A stretch of DNA of 64,000 nucleotides, from NCBI GenBank assembly GCA_963841205.1, contig CAWJCH010000030.1:1-64000 (forward strand), given 5' to 3'. This DNA is from CAWAWP01 sp963841205 (GTDB taxonomy: Bacteria > Chloroflexota > Ktedonobacteria > Ktedonobacterales > JADMIN01). Below the pieces are notes generated by a model. That model was not told the origin of the DNA. It was given only the letters and a program-made list of their open reading frames with translations, and searched no databases. The position numbers and the translations under genes were made by a program. Shown here piece after piece: positions 8,101-17,413 of this stretch. Within the stretch, counting starts at the first letter, position 1, and each line of letters begins with the position of its first letter.

Positions 8101-8997
8101 CTAACGGCGACGACGCTTATTCGAACGATTATTTCGATTGCCGCCCGACGATCCGGACTTGCTCGCCGCGCCAACCTTCACCGGCTCGTCCTGGCGTGGC
8201 CGGGGCTGCATGTGAAGGGCGTCATGGTGGCGCAGTGCCGTGTCATTCGAGCGGTCAGGTTGCCTATCCTGCGGGGCGCCGCTCCCCGGCGGCGCGGACG
8301 GCGTGCCCGTGATCGTCGGCGACGTATCCGATGGTGAGCCATCGTCCGCGACCGGAGTGCCGCCGACTGGACCTGAGCCTGCCGGTGCGCCGCCCTGGCC
8401 TGGGCCAGCATCGCCGCCCACGATGTCGGCAAATGAACTGCCGTCATCAGGGCCGCCGAACGCGCCGGCGGCGATCTGCTGGCGCAGCACCGCGAAGCGC
8501 CGCCTCAGACTGCCATCTATCAGTGTGTCACCAACGCGGGCGATAGCGCCACCCAAGATCGCTGGATCGACGCGCTCACGCAGGAGAATGCGCTTTCCGG
8601 TGATCGCCTGGAGTTGGCTTGCGATCTGCGCGCGCAGGTCATCATCCAGCGCGACGGCTGTGGTGACCTCCGCCGGCGCCTGGCCGCGGTAGTCGTTGTA
8701 AAGCCGCTCGAACTCAGTGCTGATCCCCGGCGCAATCTCGGCGATGCCACGCTCGACCAGCAGCAGGGCCAGGTTGAGCGCCTCCGGCTGCACCTTGTCC
8801 GCGAGCAGGTCGCGGACCATCAACTCTTTGCGCGCGGCGGGGATCTTCGGCTCGCTGAGCACGAATAGCAATCGCTTGTTGCCGAGGTAATCGGCGATCG
8901 TGCGGACATCTTGGCGCCAGCGATCGACGTTGCCCGACTCCGCCGCGATCTCGAAGACCGCCTGTGCGTAGCGACGCGCGGTCGCGCCTTTTAACAC
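8101..8997 (-). CDS. atpH: ATP synthase subunit delta with long disordered C-terminal extension
   Basis: 298 residues; GTG start at 8997 overlaps the atpF stop by 7 bases, so the two are probably translationally coupled. Residues 1-180 form a normal delta/OSCP subunit (ATARRYAQAVFEIA start; VDPAILGGAIARVGDTLIDGSLRRRFAVLRQQI near the end), which ties F1 to the b-subunit stalk. The last ~115 residues are not part of the family: Gly/Pro/Ser/Asp-rich, then His/Arg/Asn-rich, ending NRNNRSNKRRRR. The extension reads without stops, but its function is unknown; a frameshift extending the gene is possible. Confidence 0.92.
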   Translation of the reverse strand: MLKGATARRYAQAVFEIAAESGNVDRWRQDVRTIADYLGNKRLLFVLSEPKIPAARKELMVRDLLADKVQPEALNLALLLVERGIAEIAPGISTEFERLYNDYRGQAPAEVTTAVALDDDLRAQIASQLQAITGKRILLRERVDPAILGGAIARVGDTLIDGSLRRRFAVLRQQIAAGAFGGPDDGSSFADIVGGDAGPGQGGAPAGSGPVGGTPVADDGSPSDTSPTITGTPSAPPGSGAPQDRQPDRSNDTALRHHDALHMQPRPRQDEPVKVGAASKSGSSGGNRNNRSNKRRRR

Positions 8998-9488
8998 TGG
9001 AGGTCCCTCGACTGCGCGACGAACTCAGAGACGAGGCGACGGTTGGTGGCCGTGTCGAGCGAGGTGCCGACCACCTGCTCCGCCGCCTGGATGGCGATGT
9101 CCGCCACCTCCTGGCGAAGCTGCGACCGCGCCTGCGCGATCTGTTGCTGGATCTGGCGCTCGGCCTGGTCCAAGATTTGTTTCGATCGCGCCTGCGCCTG
9201 CGCCTCGATGTCGGCGCGCAGCTGCTCGCCAGCCTGGCTCGCCCGCGCGAGCACGGTCTGCGAATCGCGACGCGCCTGTTCGAGCAGCGCCTCGACGCGC
9301 TTCTGCGCCTGGTCGAGATCCTCCTTCGCCTTCTGCGCGTTCTGCACGCCCTCGCGGATCAGCGACGCGCGCTGATCCATCGTCCGCATCAGGATGGGAA
9401 ACACCCACTTGGCGAGGACGATCAAGACGACCACGAACACGACGATCTGGGCGACGAGGTTGTAGAGATTGATGCCCAATTTATCCAT
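8991..9488 (-). CDS. atpF: ATP synthase F0 subunit b
   Basis: 165 residues: one N-terminal membrane helix (NLVAQIVVFVVVLIVLAKWVFPIL, about 10-33) followed by a long Gln/Ala/Arg/Glu-rich coiled coil, the classic peripheral-stalk design. It dimerises and holds delta and F1 against the a subunit. Start ATG 9488 is preceded by AAGGAGACG. It lies 59 bases downstream of atpE and overlaps atpH. Confidence 0.96.
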   Translation of the reverse strand: MDKLGINLYNLVAQIVVFVVVLIVLAKWVFPILMRTMDQRASLIREGVQNAQKAKEDLDQAQKRVEALLEQARRDSQTVLARASQAGEQLRADIEAQAQARSKQILDQAERQIQQQIAQARSQLRQEVADIAIQAAEQVVGTSLDTATNRRLVSEFVAQSRDLQC

Positions 9489-9547
9489 AGGACGTCTCCT
9501 TCAGCTCTCGCGGCGACGTCCCCGGCAGCATCGCACCGGGGATGCCA

Positions 9548-9787
9548 CTACTTGACGTTGCCGGTGACGAATAGGATGATGAGCGCCACGACCAGGGCGT
9601 AGATCGAGATGGCCTCGGCAAACACGATCGCCAGGATCATGTTCGTGCGGATCATGCCCGCCGCATCCGGGTTGCGGCCCATGGCGGCGAGCGCAGGGCC
9701 GGCGATCAAACCGACGCCGATGCCGGGGCCGATGGCTCCGAGGCCGATGGCGATGGCGGCGGCCAACTCGAAGAACTGTGGGTTCAT
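9548..9787 (-). CDS. atpE: ATP synthase F0 subunit c
   Basis: 79 residues from ATG 9787 (MNPQFFELAAAIAIG), with AGGAGGGA 6 bases upstream. Two membrane helices are joined by the polar loop GRNPDAA; the ion-binding carboxylate is Glu58 in IVFAEAISIYALVV. The residue after Glu is Ala rather than Ser/Thr and no Gln ligand is seen in helix 1, which points to proton rather than sodium coupling. Multiple copies form the rotating c-ring. Confidence 0.97.
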   Translation of the reverse strand: MNPQFFELAAAIAIGLGAIGPGIGVGLIAGPALAAMGRNPDAAGMIRTNMILAIVFAEAISIYALVVALIILFVTGNVK

Positions 9788-9965
9788 GCGATCCCTCCTG
9801 CAAAGTATGCCTGTTGGCTCGCGCCAGTTGCGAGCCGAGGCGCCGTGGAACAGCGTCTCAGGGCACTGCCCTGAACTGGGCCCGGACAACGGGACCTGGG
9901 ACGATAAGGAAGAGAGCCGAAAGACTCAAATGAGATGGACACCCACGAGCCGAGAAATTGCCGGG

Positions 9966-10865
9966 TTAGGCGACGGGGGCCCCCTTCTCGGCGGCGACGA
10001 AGGCTGCCGCTGCCTCGTCACGCTTGGCGTGTGACACCTCGGCGGTGTGCTCCACCTCGGCATCCTCATGGCCGTGGCCAGTTGAGCCGAGCGTCATGAA
10101 GATGAGGGTCAGGAAGGCGAAGACGAAGGCTTGGATGAAGCCCACGAAGAGCTCCAGGAAGTAGAACGGGATCGGGCCGACGACCGGCAACAGGAAGTTG
10201 ATGACGAGTAGCAGCACGTCGCCCGCGAAGACGTTGCCGAAAAGACGGAAGCTGAGCGAGAGGACGCGCAGCGGCTCGAGCACCAGCTCAAGCAGTCCGA
10301 CGATCAGGCCGATCGGGCCTTCCTTCAGTGTGAAATAGCGACCCAACTGGCCGCCGACGCCGAGGATCTTGAAGCCATAGGCCTGCGTGGCGATGACGGA
10401 GACGATCGCCAAGGCGATGGTGAAGTTCAGGTCGGTCGAGGGCGGACGCAGCCACGGCGTGATGCAATTGGACTGCGAGCCGGTAAGGAAGACGCTGGTG
10501 ATCGCGCCCTCGCAGCCAGGCACCTCATGGGAGACCGTACCGATGGTCTCGATGCCGGGGATCACCGACCACCAGTTGCTGATCAGGATCAGCAGGAACA
10601 TCGAGGCGACCCACGGGAAGAAGCGGCGCCCGTTGCGCGGCCCGGCCACCTCAATGCAGAGGTTCAGCAGCGCTTCGAGTATCCATTCGGCGAGATTCTG
10701 CAGCGGGCCGGGGATGACCTTCGATTTGCGCGCGGCAAGGGCGAAGAAGCCGATGACGATCAGCGCGCTGACGATCGCAAGGATGAAGGTGTTGTAGACA
10801 GGGAACGGCCCGATGTAGAACAGCGCGTCCGCTGGAACGCCAATATGAGGCAATTTCCAGAGCAC
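9966..10865 (-). CDS. atpB: ATP synthase F0 subunit a
   Basis: 299 residues, five to six membrane helices. The essential arginine is in SLSFRLFGNVFAGD, and the C-terminal helix pattern (FYFLELFVGFIQAFVFAFLTLIFM) is typical. It forms the proton half-channels against the c-ring. A charged, His/Glu/Ala-rich tail of about 40 residues follows the last helix. A loop with two Cys (VPGCEG, QSNCIT) after helix 2 is longer than in E. coli. It sits 178 bases upstream of atpE and 86 bases after the atpZ-like gene. Confidence 0.96.
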   Translation of the reverse strand: MLWKLPHIGVPADALFYIGPFPVYNTFILAIVSALIVIGFFALAARKSKVIPGPLQNLAEWILEALLNLCIEVAGPRNGRRFFPWVASMFLLILISNWWSVIPGIETIGTVSHEVPGCEGAITSVFLTGSQSNCITPWLRPPSTDLNFTIALAIVSVIATQAYGFKILGVGGQLGRYFTLKEGPIGLIVGLLELVLEPLRVLSLSFRLFGNVFAGDVLLLVINFLLPVVGPIPFYFLELFVGFIQAFVFAFLTLIFMTLGSTGHGHEDAEVEHTAEVSHAKRDEAAAAFVAAEKGAPVA

Positions 10866-10951
10866 GGAGGATCTCCCTTCGTCTCTTGGCTGCCGCTTAT
10901 GCGCGTTACCTCTGGTCGCCCTCGCCCTCCGCGCCGACCACCTGTGTCAGG

Positions 10952-11182
10952 TCACTTCAGCGAGGAGACGAGGCGAACAATTCCAAAGATGCCAGCGGCC
11001 AGGCCAAGCAGCAGCCCGATGAGTGTGGCGACAGGCGAGGATTGCAATCGGTCGTCAATGAAGTGCCCGGCGATGAATCCAACCGCCGCGCCGCCGACGA
11101 TATACACGACTACCTGCCCAGGAATGGCGAAGCCTTCCCAGATCGAGCTGTCATTTTTCTGCTTATCGTCATCGGTCTTCAT
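10952..11182 (-). CDS. AtpZ/AtpI-like small membrane protein
   Basis: 76 residues from ATG 11182 (MKTDDDKQKNDSSIWEGF). Two predicted membrane helices (PGQVVVYIVGGAAVGFIAGHFIDD and ATLIGLLLGLAAGIFGIVRLV) match the small AtpZ/AtpI-type proteins encoded first in many atp operons, implicated in c-ring assembly or Mg2+/Ca2+ supply. Position as the first gene of the operon supports this. A longer in-frame start exists but would add an unrelated leader. Confidence 0.8.
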   Translation of the reverse strand: MKTDDDKQKNDSSIWEGFAIPGQVVVYIVGGAAVGFIAGHFIDDRLQSSPVATLIGLLLGLAAGIFGIVRLVSSLK

Positions 11183-11214
11183 TGAAGTGCCTTGCGATAC
11201 GCGCACCGAAAGGA

Positions 11215-11290
11215 TGATAGCATAGCCTTGTACTCCTCTGCAATAACTTATAGTACCATAAACATATCTAAATATCGGCGGCATCTAGGC
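11215..11290 (-). promoter_or_regulatory. A+T-rich presumptive promoter region of the atp operon
   Basis: Read on the minus strand, this stretch (ATATTTAGATATGTTTATGG and ACTATAAGTTATTG) is far more A+T-rich than its surroundings and lies 30-110 bases upstream of the first atp gene. TATAAG and, closer in, TATGCT could serve as -10 elements; no single promoter can be chosen by eye. Confidence 0.35.
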
Positions 11291-11350
11291 TAACGATGGC
11301 AGGGGTGCGACGTTCTTGAGCAGGTGGTCCATGCAGACGCCTGCTGCCAA

Positions 11351-12628
11351 TCAGACGGACAACATCTCGGACAACTCGTTCGCCGCATAGGCGAGCGGCG
11401 ACGCTGGATACCCAACTCCACCTGGCGGGACCTCGAGCGGCCGCGTCGGCGGCACTCGCCATCGATCGCGGTCTTCGCGTCGCACAATACCTCGGCGCCG
11501 GGCGAACTCGAGATACCGCGCCACGAGTCGAGCCGCGCCACGCGCGTCGAGCAGACGCTTGTCGACGTGACGCCCCTCGCCGGCGAGTTTATGCGCCTGG
11601 GCGCGCACCTCATCGACGAGTCGGGGCGTGCTGAAGACCGGATCGGGCAGGCGCCCGTACGCAGTGATCACGCCGGATGCCAACTGCGTGCAGGTGAATC
11701 GTGCCGCCAGGAGCCACGATTGACGCAAGGTCGCGAAGAGTTCCTGGCGCGAACATGTGGGAGCGTTTTCTATGGGCGCCGTGACGTCAACGAAGAGGCG
11801 CGGGCGGCCCGTCGTCATGAAGTCGTAGACCAGCGCGATGGGCAGGACGCTCGTGTCGGGGGGCGAGGCGCGGAGCACGCGGTACATGCCACCGGTGATC
11901 GGGCTGAGGCGTCCGTCGGGCGTGAGCCTGCCCTCTGGACCGTTGAAGATCGAGCCGCCGCGTCGCAGCCATGCAGCGATGTCATCCAGGTAGGCTTTCG
12001 CCGTATCGAGGACACGCCTTTCTGCCCGCCGCCGCGCTGAACTTACGAAGATCTCGGCGCCATAATACGACTGCAGCGCGATGTGGTAGCGCCAACGCAA
12101 TAACTTCGAGAGCGCCAGATGTGCGAAGGTCTCGGGCTTCTGGCGGACGGCCGTCGCCAGCTCCGCCAAATACGACGGAGTGAGGAGCGCACCCGCCGGT
12201 TGATCACCTTCCGCTCGCAGCGCCTCGCGAATCCAGGTCTCCGCCGGTCGCAGGCGCAAGTCTCGCAAGGGGTGAGCACCTATGCCGCGCAGCAGCGGCC
12301 CAAGGTCAATTGGGCGGAGCAGAAAAGAAAACCAATGTGGGTGCAAAACGAGGCGCGCGAGGAAACCACGCTCGAAGGCATCCGAGCGCATGGCGAAATG
12401 GATGTCTGAGGTCAGGCCGCGCCAGCCCCGATGGATGAGTATGGGGGGTAGGGGCGCCATGCCGTCCGCGTCGCGCTTGTGCATGATGGCGTAGAAGGTG
12501 CGCGGCTGCCTCGCGTCATGCTCGAGCCCATGCGTCTCGATCTGGAAGTAGAGTCGTGGCACGGTGGCGAAGGCAGCGCAGAGCACCATACGGCCCGCCG
12601 CGCCGAGGACTGAGCTGTCGTGTGGCAT
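11351..12628 (-). CDS. PlsC-like acyltransferase domain protein
   Basis: 425 residues from ATG 12628, with GGAGG upstream. The glycerolipid acyltransferase fold is suggested by an H-x4-D motif in MHKRDADG (about residue 48) and a NGPEGRLTPDGRLSPITGG block (about 225) in the position of the conserved (F)PEG motif. Between them lies an unusual insertion of about 130 residues rich in Arg and aromatics. It probably acts on acyl-CoA or acyl-ACP at the membrane, but the substrate is unknown and the family assignment is by motif only. It is 168 bases upstream-facing of the atp operon on the same strand. Confidence 0.6.
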   Translation of the reverse strand: MPHDSSVLGAAGRMVLCAAFATVPRLYFQIETHGLEHDARQPRTFYAIMHKRDADGMAPLPPILIHRGWRGLTSDIHFAMRSDAFERGFLARLVLHPHWFSFLLRPIDLGPLLRGIGAHPLRDLRLRPAETWIREALRAEGDQPAGALLTPSYLAELATAVRQKPETFAHLALSKLLRWRYHIALQSYYGAEIFVSSARRRAERRVLDTAKAYLDDIAAWLRRGGSIFNGPEGRLTPDGRLSPITGGMYRVLRASPPDTSVLPIALVYDFMTTGRPRLFVDVTAPIENAPTCSRQELFATLRQSWLLAARFTCTQLASGVITAYGRLPDPVFSTPRLVDEVRAQAHKLAGEGRHVDKRLLDARGAARLVARYLEFARRRGIVRREDRDRWRVPPTRPLEVPPGGVGYPASPLAYAANELSEMLSV

Positions 12629-12917
12629 TGCCGCCCACGCCTCCAAAAAGGAAGAGTGCCGCGATACATCAGGCAGACTCTATTGTACGCGAAACCTGAG
12701 GCTTGCAAGAAGGCGAGCGCAAACCCGGTACGCGGCGAGTTTCAGGCGCATCCGTACCATGCGAGCTGAACGCGCAGCGGATTAGCCGGGATGCCCCGCG
12801 AGTTTGTGCTGTCACGGGCGGAGTTCGCTCAGCGTTACGTGATGGCCGCGCGGATGCGAGGGCGCCACGGCTCAGGCATGGCGAAGATGGCGAATTCGAC
12901 GGCCCAGCGAGGATGCA

Positions 12918-13358
12918 TCAGTGGGACGCACCTCGACAGGGCGCACCGAACGTCACCGAAAGGAGGAATTCTTCGCCGTTCTGCTCCCAGAACAGGGACT
13001 CGCAAGGTGCCGCGTCGCTGATGCGGCAGGCTTCACGCGCCAGCGCGAGCAGCGCCTGTTCGTAGCCGATGCGCCAGAGACGCAAGGAGTGGGGAGCGCC
13101 GCCGGAGCGGGCACGGCCAGCTATCTCCTCTGCGCGATCCTGCACGAGAGTTGAGGGGAATCGCAGGTCGGCAATTGTCGCGCGAGAAGAGTGGTGAGTC
13201 ACATTGGGCACAGCCGCCTGCAACCGGGGAGGTGTCAGTGTTCCGCGCGCGATGGTCGGCGGCAGCTCGTGCCCGTGATCGAGTGAACGCGCAGCGTCGT
13301 AGGCAGAAAAAGAGGCCGCCGATACGTCGTTTCGCTCAGCGCTGAAGTCGTCCTGCAT
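12918..13358 (-). CDS. hypothetical protein
   Basis: 146 residues. The start ATG 13358 (MQDDFSAERNDVSAAS) has GAGGAGG 6 bases upstream, the main reason to accept the gene. The C-terminal half (YEQALLALAREACRISDAAPCESLFWEQNGEEFLLSV) has mixed helix and strand character and two Cys. No family recognised. It lies downstream of the sixA gene on the same strand with a ~110-base gap. Confidence 0.5.
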   Translation of the reverse strand: MQDDFSAERNDVSAASFSAYDAARSLDHGHELPPTIARGTLTPPRLQAAVPNVTHHSSRATIADLRFPSTLVQDRAEEIAGRARSGGAPHSLRLWRIGYEQALLALAREACRISDAAPCESLFWEQNGEEFLLSVTFGAPCRGASH

Positions 13359-13466
13359 GCCGGCCTCCTCGCAACGCGCATTGCTGTCCATCCTGCCATC
13401 TGGCGGACCCGCGATAACGTACGCAACTCGCGTGCCGGATTCGCCGGAAGCGCCGGCAGTAAGTGG

Positions 13467-14010
13467 TCACCCATCATTGGGCAGAGGATGTCCATCATTG
13501 GCACCGATTTGGCCCAGTTGCTTTGGAGTCAGAAGCCATGCGAGCGTGCCGCGCCCCGCCAGCGCGTTCGCGCCGCCTCCCTTGCCGAAGAGGTCCACCC
13601 GACCGCAAGCGCCCTTCTTCATCTCGATCATCGCCATTGTCTCCTTGCCTGGCGATGAGTAGGCCGATCAATGTACTAAAGTCCGGCTCGTGGCCAACGA
13701 TGAGCACCTCGTCCACCTGGCGATACGGGCGCAGCGCATCGGCGAGGCCGTCGAGATCACAGCCAGGGGCGAGGGGTGCCGCTTCGGTGATCGCCATGCC
13801 GAACGCCTGGGCGGCGATCTCAGCCGTCTGTCGTGCGCGCACTAGTGGGCTGCTGAGTACCACGTTTGGCTTGAGATTGAGCGCGCGCAAGCCATTCGCC
13901 GCGGCCTCCATCTCGGCGCGACCCCCGGCAGTGAGTGGCCGCTGAAAGTCGTCTCCCGGCCAGGTATCCTTGTCACCAGCCTGGCCGTGGCGCAGGAAGT
14001 ACAGTCGCAT
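13467..14010 (-). pseudogene. sixA: SixA-type phosphohistidine phosphatase, frameshifted near the 3' end
   Basis: Start ATG 14010 (MRLYFLRHGQAGDKD) has a perfect AAGGAGGTG site. RHG in LYFLRHGQA is the histidine phosphatase motif; SSPLVRARQTAEI and VLIVGHEPDFSTLIG follow as in SixA, which removes phosphate from phosphohistidine. At about 13637 the frame leaves the family; moving one base gives MAMIEMKKGACGRVDLF...GRGTLAWLLTPKQLG, exactly the expected SixA C-terminus, ending at TGA 13467. Thus one extra base is present: a recent pseudogene or a sequencing error. Read unshifted, the protein runs to 13495 with an Arg-rich tail. Confidence 0.8.
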
Positions 14011-14098
14011 GCGCACACCTCCTTCGAGGAAAAACGCCGCACCACGGGGCAAATCGTGAACGTCGGGCAGAACGGCACGATGTCGAACGCGGCGATTG

Positions 14099-14914
14099 CT
14101 ACGTGGGCGGTAGCAGCCCGGCGATCTCGATCACGTCGCCGGGCCCCACTCCAAGAGCGGATACCGCCGAGCCGTTGCGAACGGCAATGGCGAGCTGCCC
14201 CGAGCTATCGCGCAGCAGGAAGGGCTCATCTTCCGGTCCCTCCCCGAAGGTGATCGAACGCTCCGAGATCGTTCGCGAGCCGACGACGGCGCTGGCGTTT
14301 GGCTGAGCGAGGATCTGGTCTGTCAACTCGGGTCCGAGATCGGTGATGATGTTGCCGAAGTGATCGACGTAGATCGCGTGCGCAACGAGCGTGCCATCCC
14401 TCCACTCGGGCCGCCGCATCGCAAGGCACACGAGATCGTCGGGCGCGAGTGGCGATCCGAGCGAGGCGAGCGGCACACCCGCAACGAGGTGCGCGGCACA
14501 GGGAGCGAACACATCGCGCCCGTGAAAGGTTGCGCTAGGCTGCGGAGTCGCGTAGTACGCGGCGTCATCCAGAATCACCGCGCGTTCGGCTGGCGCCGCG
14601 GCGAGGACGTGGCTGAAGATGCCGTTGTCAGGGCCGACGAAGTAGCGCTCACCCGCGGAGAAGGCGATAGGCCGGCGAGCAGTGCCCACGCCTGGATCGA
14701 CGACGGCAACGAAGACGGTGTTCGCCGGAAATGAGCGCCAGGCTGTCGAGAGGAGCCATGCTGCTGTGGACACGTCCTGCGGCGGGACCTCGTGGGTGAG
14801 ATCGACCAGGTGGGCACGTGGCGCAATGCCGAGCATGATGCCCTTCATGACGCCAACGTAGACGTCAGCGCGCCCGAAATCAGTAAGCAGGGCGATGATT
14901 CCCGACGTGGGCAT
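14099..14914 (-). CDS. S-adenosyl-L-methionine hydrolase (adenosine-forming), DUF62 family
   Basis: 271 residues. Family motifs are in order: LLTDFG (near residue 10), VVDPGVGT, FVGPDNGIF, and a C-terminal beta-barrel with VDHFGNIITDL. Members split SAM with an activated water to adenosine and L-methionine (related to fluorinase but lacking halide chemistry). Length is typical. It is followed upstream by a small gene 9 bases away on the same strand, so the two are probably one transcript. Confidence 0.92.
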   Translation of the reverse strand: MPTSGIIALLTDFGRADVYVGVMKGIMLGIAPRAHLVDLTHEVPPQDVSTAAWLLSTAWRSFPANTVFVAVVDPGVGTARRPIAFSAGERYFVGPDNGIFSHVLAAAPAERAVILDDAAYYATPQPSATFHGRDVFAPCAAHLVAGVPLASLGSPLAPDDLVCLAMRRPEWRDGTLVAHAIYVDHFGNIITDLGPELTDQILAQPNASAVVGSRTISERSITFGEGPEDEPFLLRDSSGQLAIAVRNGSAVSALGVGPGDVIEIAGLLPPT

Positions 14915-14923
14915 ACTGGAGCC

Positions 14924-15172
14924 CTAACTCAAGAGCCTGCAATCGAACTTGACGACACCGGCTTTTCGGTCCGTTACCGTGCGGACGACCTCAAGCCGCA
15001 CGACGCCGCCGATCGGCACGTCGAGGTCCGTTATGCCGACGATACGGGCCTCCGCGTGGACCTCGGGGTTGTCGAGTCGCGAGATGGTGCAGCGCACATA
15101 CGGCTGCTCGACCCCCTCGAAGAACGCCGTAAGCCCCGTTTCTTTGTTGACGATCGTGCCTTCGATGATCAT
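14924..15172 (-). CDS. small hypothetical protein, predicted beta-rich
   Basis: 82 residues from ATG 15172 (MIIEGTIVNKETGLTAFFEG), preceded by GAGGAGGG. Alternating hydrophobic pattern and an overall layout of short strands (YVRCTISRL, RIVGITDLDVPIGGVVRLEVVRTV) suggest a small beta-barrel, but no family is recognised. It is the first gene of a two-gene unit with the SAM hydrolase. Confidence 0.6.
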   Translation of the reverse strand: MIIEGTIVNKETGLTAFFEGVEQPYVRCTISRLDNPEVHAEARIVGITDLDVPIGGVVRLEVVRTVTDRKAGVVKFDCRLLS

Positions 15173-15572
15173 GCGCTGCCCTCCTCGCCTCGCCCGCTCG
15201 GCCGCGGACCGTTGACCAAGCGCCGTCCCGGAACTATAGGCTCGGGGAGATCGCCACGTCAACGCGCGCGAGGGTTGCGCCCTGGATGGCCCCTAGGCAG
15301 CCGCTGGACCAGATAGTGCCCAGTGCATCGACCACGACTCTATGTGCATCTCCCAGGGATCAGCGTACGGGGTAGGCGGAGGCGTGGGCGGCACGTCTAG
15401 CGGGCGTTTGGGGGTCGCTTGCGCGGCATTCCTCGAACCCATATAGTGATGGCACCCGGGCGAACGAGTCATGCTCGTCATAGCAAGTCGCCCAGTCGCA
15501 CACAGCCGCTATCTTTGCCTCCGTGCGGGCCTCTCGATATGCGGGCAATTCCCCAGCGAAATGGAGATCGGC

Positions 15573-16958
15573 GTGGCGACGACGAAGGTCCGAATCGGCG
15601 ATCCCACGACGCCGGCTCCTTCGTGGCGGGACGCGCCCGGGAATCGCGTCCGGCTCGCTGTGCGTCATCTCGGCTGGCATCATATTCTGGTGGGAGCGGG
15701 CATCCTCCTGTATCTCGGTATTTGGGCATGGACCGGCAGCTTTACCATCAACGACACTGATTTCGACGTCTTCTTCCTGCCGTCGGCTCGCATCGCCCTG
15801 GCGGGGCACCCGCTACACATCTATCAAGTACTCTTTCAAGGCAATTATCCGAACGCCAACGGGCCGCTCAGCATCCTGCCGCTGACGATTGTGGCGTGGG
15901 TCGCGCAACACCTCGGCTGGCTGGATTGGCATGAGGCTCGGCGCGCGCTGGTGATGGGCGCTTTCGCGGTGTTCCCGTTGCTGCTCGCACGCGAGGCGCT
16001 GCTCGCACTCGATAGGCTGCTCTCTACGCCGCTCGTTGGCGCGTGGCGATTGCTGGCGTACGCCATCTTGATCTTCTCGCCCGAGCTATGGCACAGCGTC
16101 TTGCTCTACGGGCACATAGAGCAGCCGATTATGATCTGGCTGACGCTGTGGAGCGTGCGGGCGCTGGTCGAGCGACGCTTCGTCTTCGCCGGCGTCGTGA
16201 TCGGGCTCGCGCTGCTCACGCGCACCACCGCGATCTTGTACCTGGTGCCGTTGGCATTGACGCTGGCGCTGCGGGGGCGCTGGCGGCAATCTCTGGTGTA
16301 TCTCGCGGTGGCGGGGGGCACGGCACTGGTCGGAATAGCGCCATTTCTGCTGGCCGACGGCAAGGACGTGGTCTATTCGCTGCTGACCTTCCGCCCGACA
16401 CTGATCGTGGGCGGCGGCAGCATCTGGGCAGCGATCCAGCACAACCCTGGAGTCGAGTCGTTCGCGCAGCAGCACGACAGCCTCGTGATCGTGGGCGCGG
16501 CACTGGTGCTGACTGGCGTCTCCCTTTTGCTGCGGCGCGATCTCGACATCGGCGCATCGGATACCTACCTTGTGCTGGCCGTGTCGGGGCTGTGTTTCCC
16601 GCTGTTCATCAAGACGCTCTGGCCATACTACTTCCTCGACATCTACATGTTCGTCGCGCTCTGGTGGCTGGCGCAGGCGCGTTTCGTCACCGATGGCTCG
16701 CGGCGGGTGCTCTGGATCGCGGCGGTCCTGTTGCCGGCGGGCGCGGTGGGGCTGGCGCAGCTCGCGGAGTCCGTGCTCTCCGGCCCGCACTATCAGGGCT
16801 GGACGGCGCAGGAGAGCCTGATGGTCTTCGTTGCCAATGCCGTCTTCACGCTGTTGCTGCTCGGCGCGCTGTGGTTCGGCCCCCGGTTGCACCTCCGGCC
16901 ATCGACCGCTGGCGCCGCCTCAACAAAGCCGGCGGTCCTTCAGCGGCGATATACTTAG
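15573..16958 (+). CDS. polytopic membrane protein, glycosyltransferase (GT-C)-like
   Basis: About 461 residues from GTG 15573, chosen because GGAG lies 6 bases upstream; in-frame starts at 15561 and 15471 lack a site. About ten membrane helices; a first lumenal-side loop with acidic NDTDFDVFFLPS just after helix 1 resembles the catalytic Asp loop of GT-C mannosyl/glucosyltransferases (DUF2029/GT87 type), which use polyprenyl-linked sugars. The assignment is by topology and that loop only. It is monocistronic, divergent from the gene pair upstream. Confidence 0.65.
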   Translation: MATTKVRIGDPTTPAPSWRDAPGNRVRLAVRHLGWHHILVGAGILLYLGIWAWTGSFTINDTDFDVFFLPSARIALAGHPLHIYQVLFQGNYPNANGPLSILPLTIVAWVAQHLGWLDWHEARRALVMGAFAVFPLLLAREALLALDRLLSTPLVGAWRLLAYAILIFSPELWHSVLLYGHIEQPIMIWLTLWSVRALVERRFVFAGVVIGLALLTRTTAILYLVPLALTLALRGRWRQSLVYLAVAGGTALVGIAPFLLADGKDVVYSLLTFRPTLIVGGGSIWAAIQHNPGVESFAQQHDSLVIVGAALVLTGVSLLLRRDLDIGASDTYLVLAVSGLCFPLFIKTLWPYYFLDIYMFVALWWLAQARFVTDGSRRVLWIAAVLLPAGAVGLAQLAESVLSGPHYQGWTAQESLMVFVANAVFTLLLLGALWFGPRLHLRPSTAGAASTKPAVLQRRYT

Positions 16959-17033
16959 ATTGACCCGCCGCGCGCCGCCAGCAGAATCGTTGGCGCCGCA
17001 GGATTGTGGCGATCTGGAGAACTCCAAGACCCT

Positions 17034-17387
17034 ATGCGATTACCCGACGACACCGCGCCCACCTCCTACCTCCTCGACGAAGAGAACCGGCAGCTCTTCA
17101 TCAGTTGGACTGACGGCCATGAGAGCGTCCATCCCTATGACTCGCTGCGCCGCGGCTGCCCCTGCGCTTGGTGTGCGGGCGAGGGCGGCCAGAAGGGCCT
17201 GGTCGACGAGACGACGCAGTTCAGCGAGCAACAGACGACGGTCTATTCGGTGGAGCTCGTCGGCCGCTACGGCTTGACGCCGACCTGGGGCGACGGCCAT
17301 CACACCGGCATTTATACCTTCGAGCGGCTGCGCGCCTCGTGCGCCTGCGATGCGTGCCGGGGTGAGCGCGCGGCTGCGCGACGGTAG
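17034..17387 (+). CDS. DUF971 (GBBH-like N-terminal domain) protein
   Basis: 117 residues from ATG 17034 (MRLPDDTAPTSYLLDEE). The family pattern W-x-DGH-x-x-x-(Y/H)P-x-x-x-LR-x-x-CPCAWC is clear, with a second cysteine pair-pair CACDAC near the end. Stand-alone DUF971 proteins bind metal and are often linked to Fe-S cluster proteins of the Mrp type; no such partner is visible here. It ends about 26 bases before the right end of IS element 2. Confidence 0.85.
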   Translation: MRLPDDTAPTSYLLDEENRQLFISWTDGHESVHPYDSLRRGCPCAWCAGEGGQKGLVDETTQFSEQQTTVYSVELVGRYGLTPTWGDGHHTGIYTFERLRASCACDACRGERAAARR

Positions 17388-17413
17388 CTACGCGTGCCGC
17401 AGGACACCCCTGG

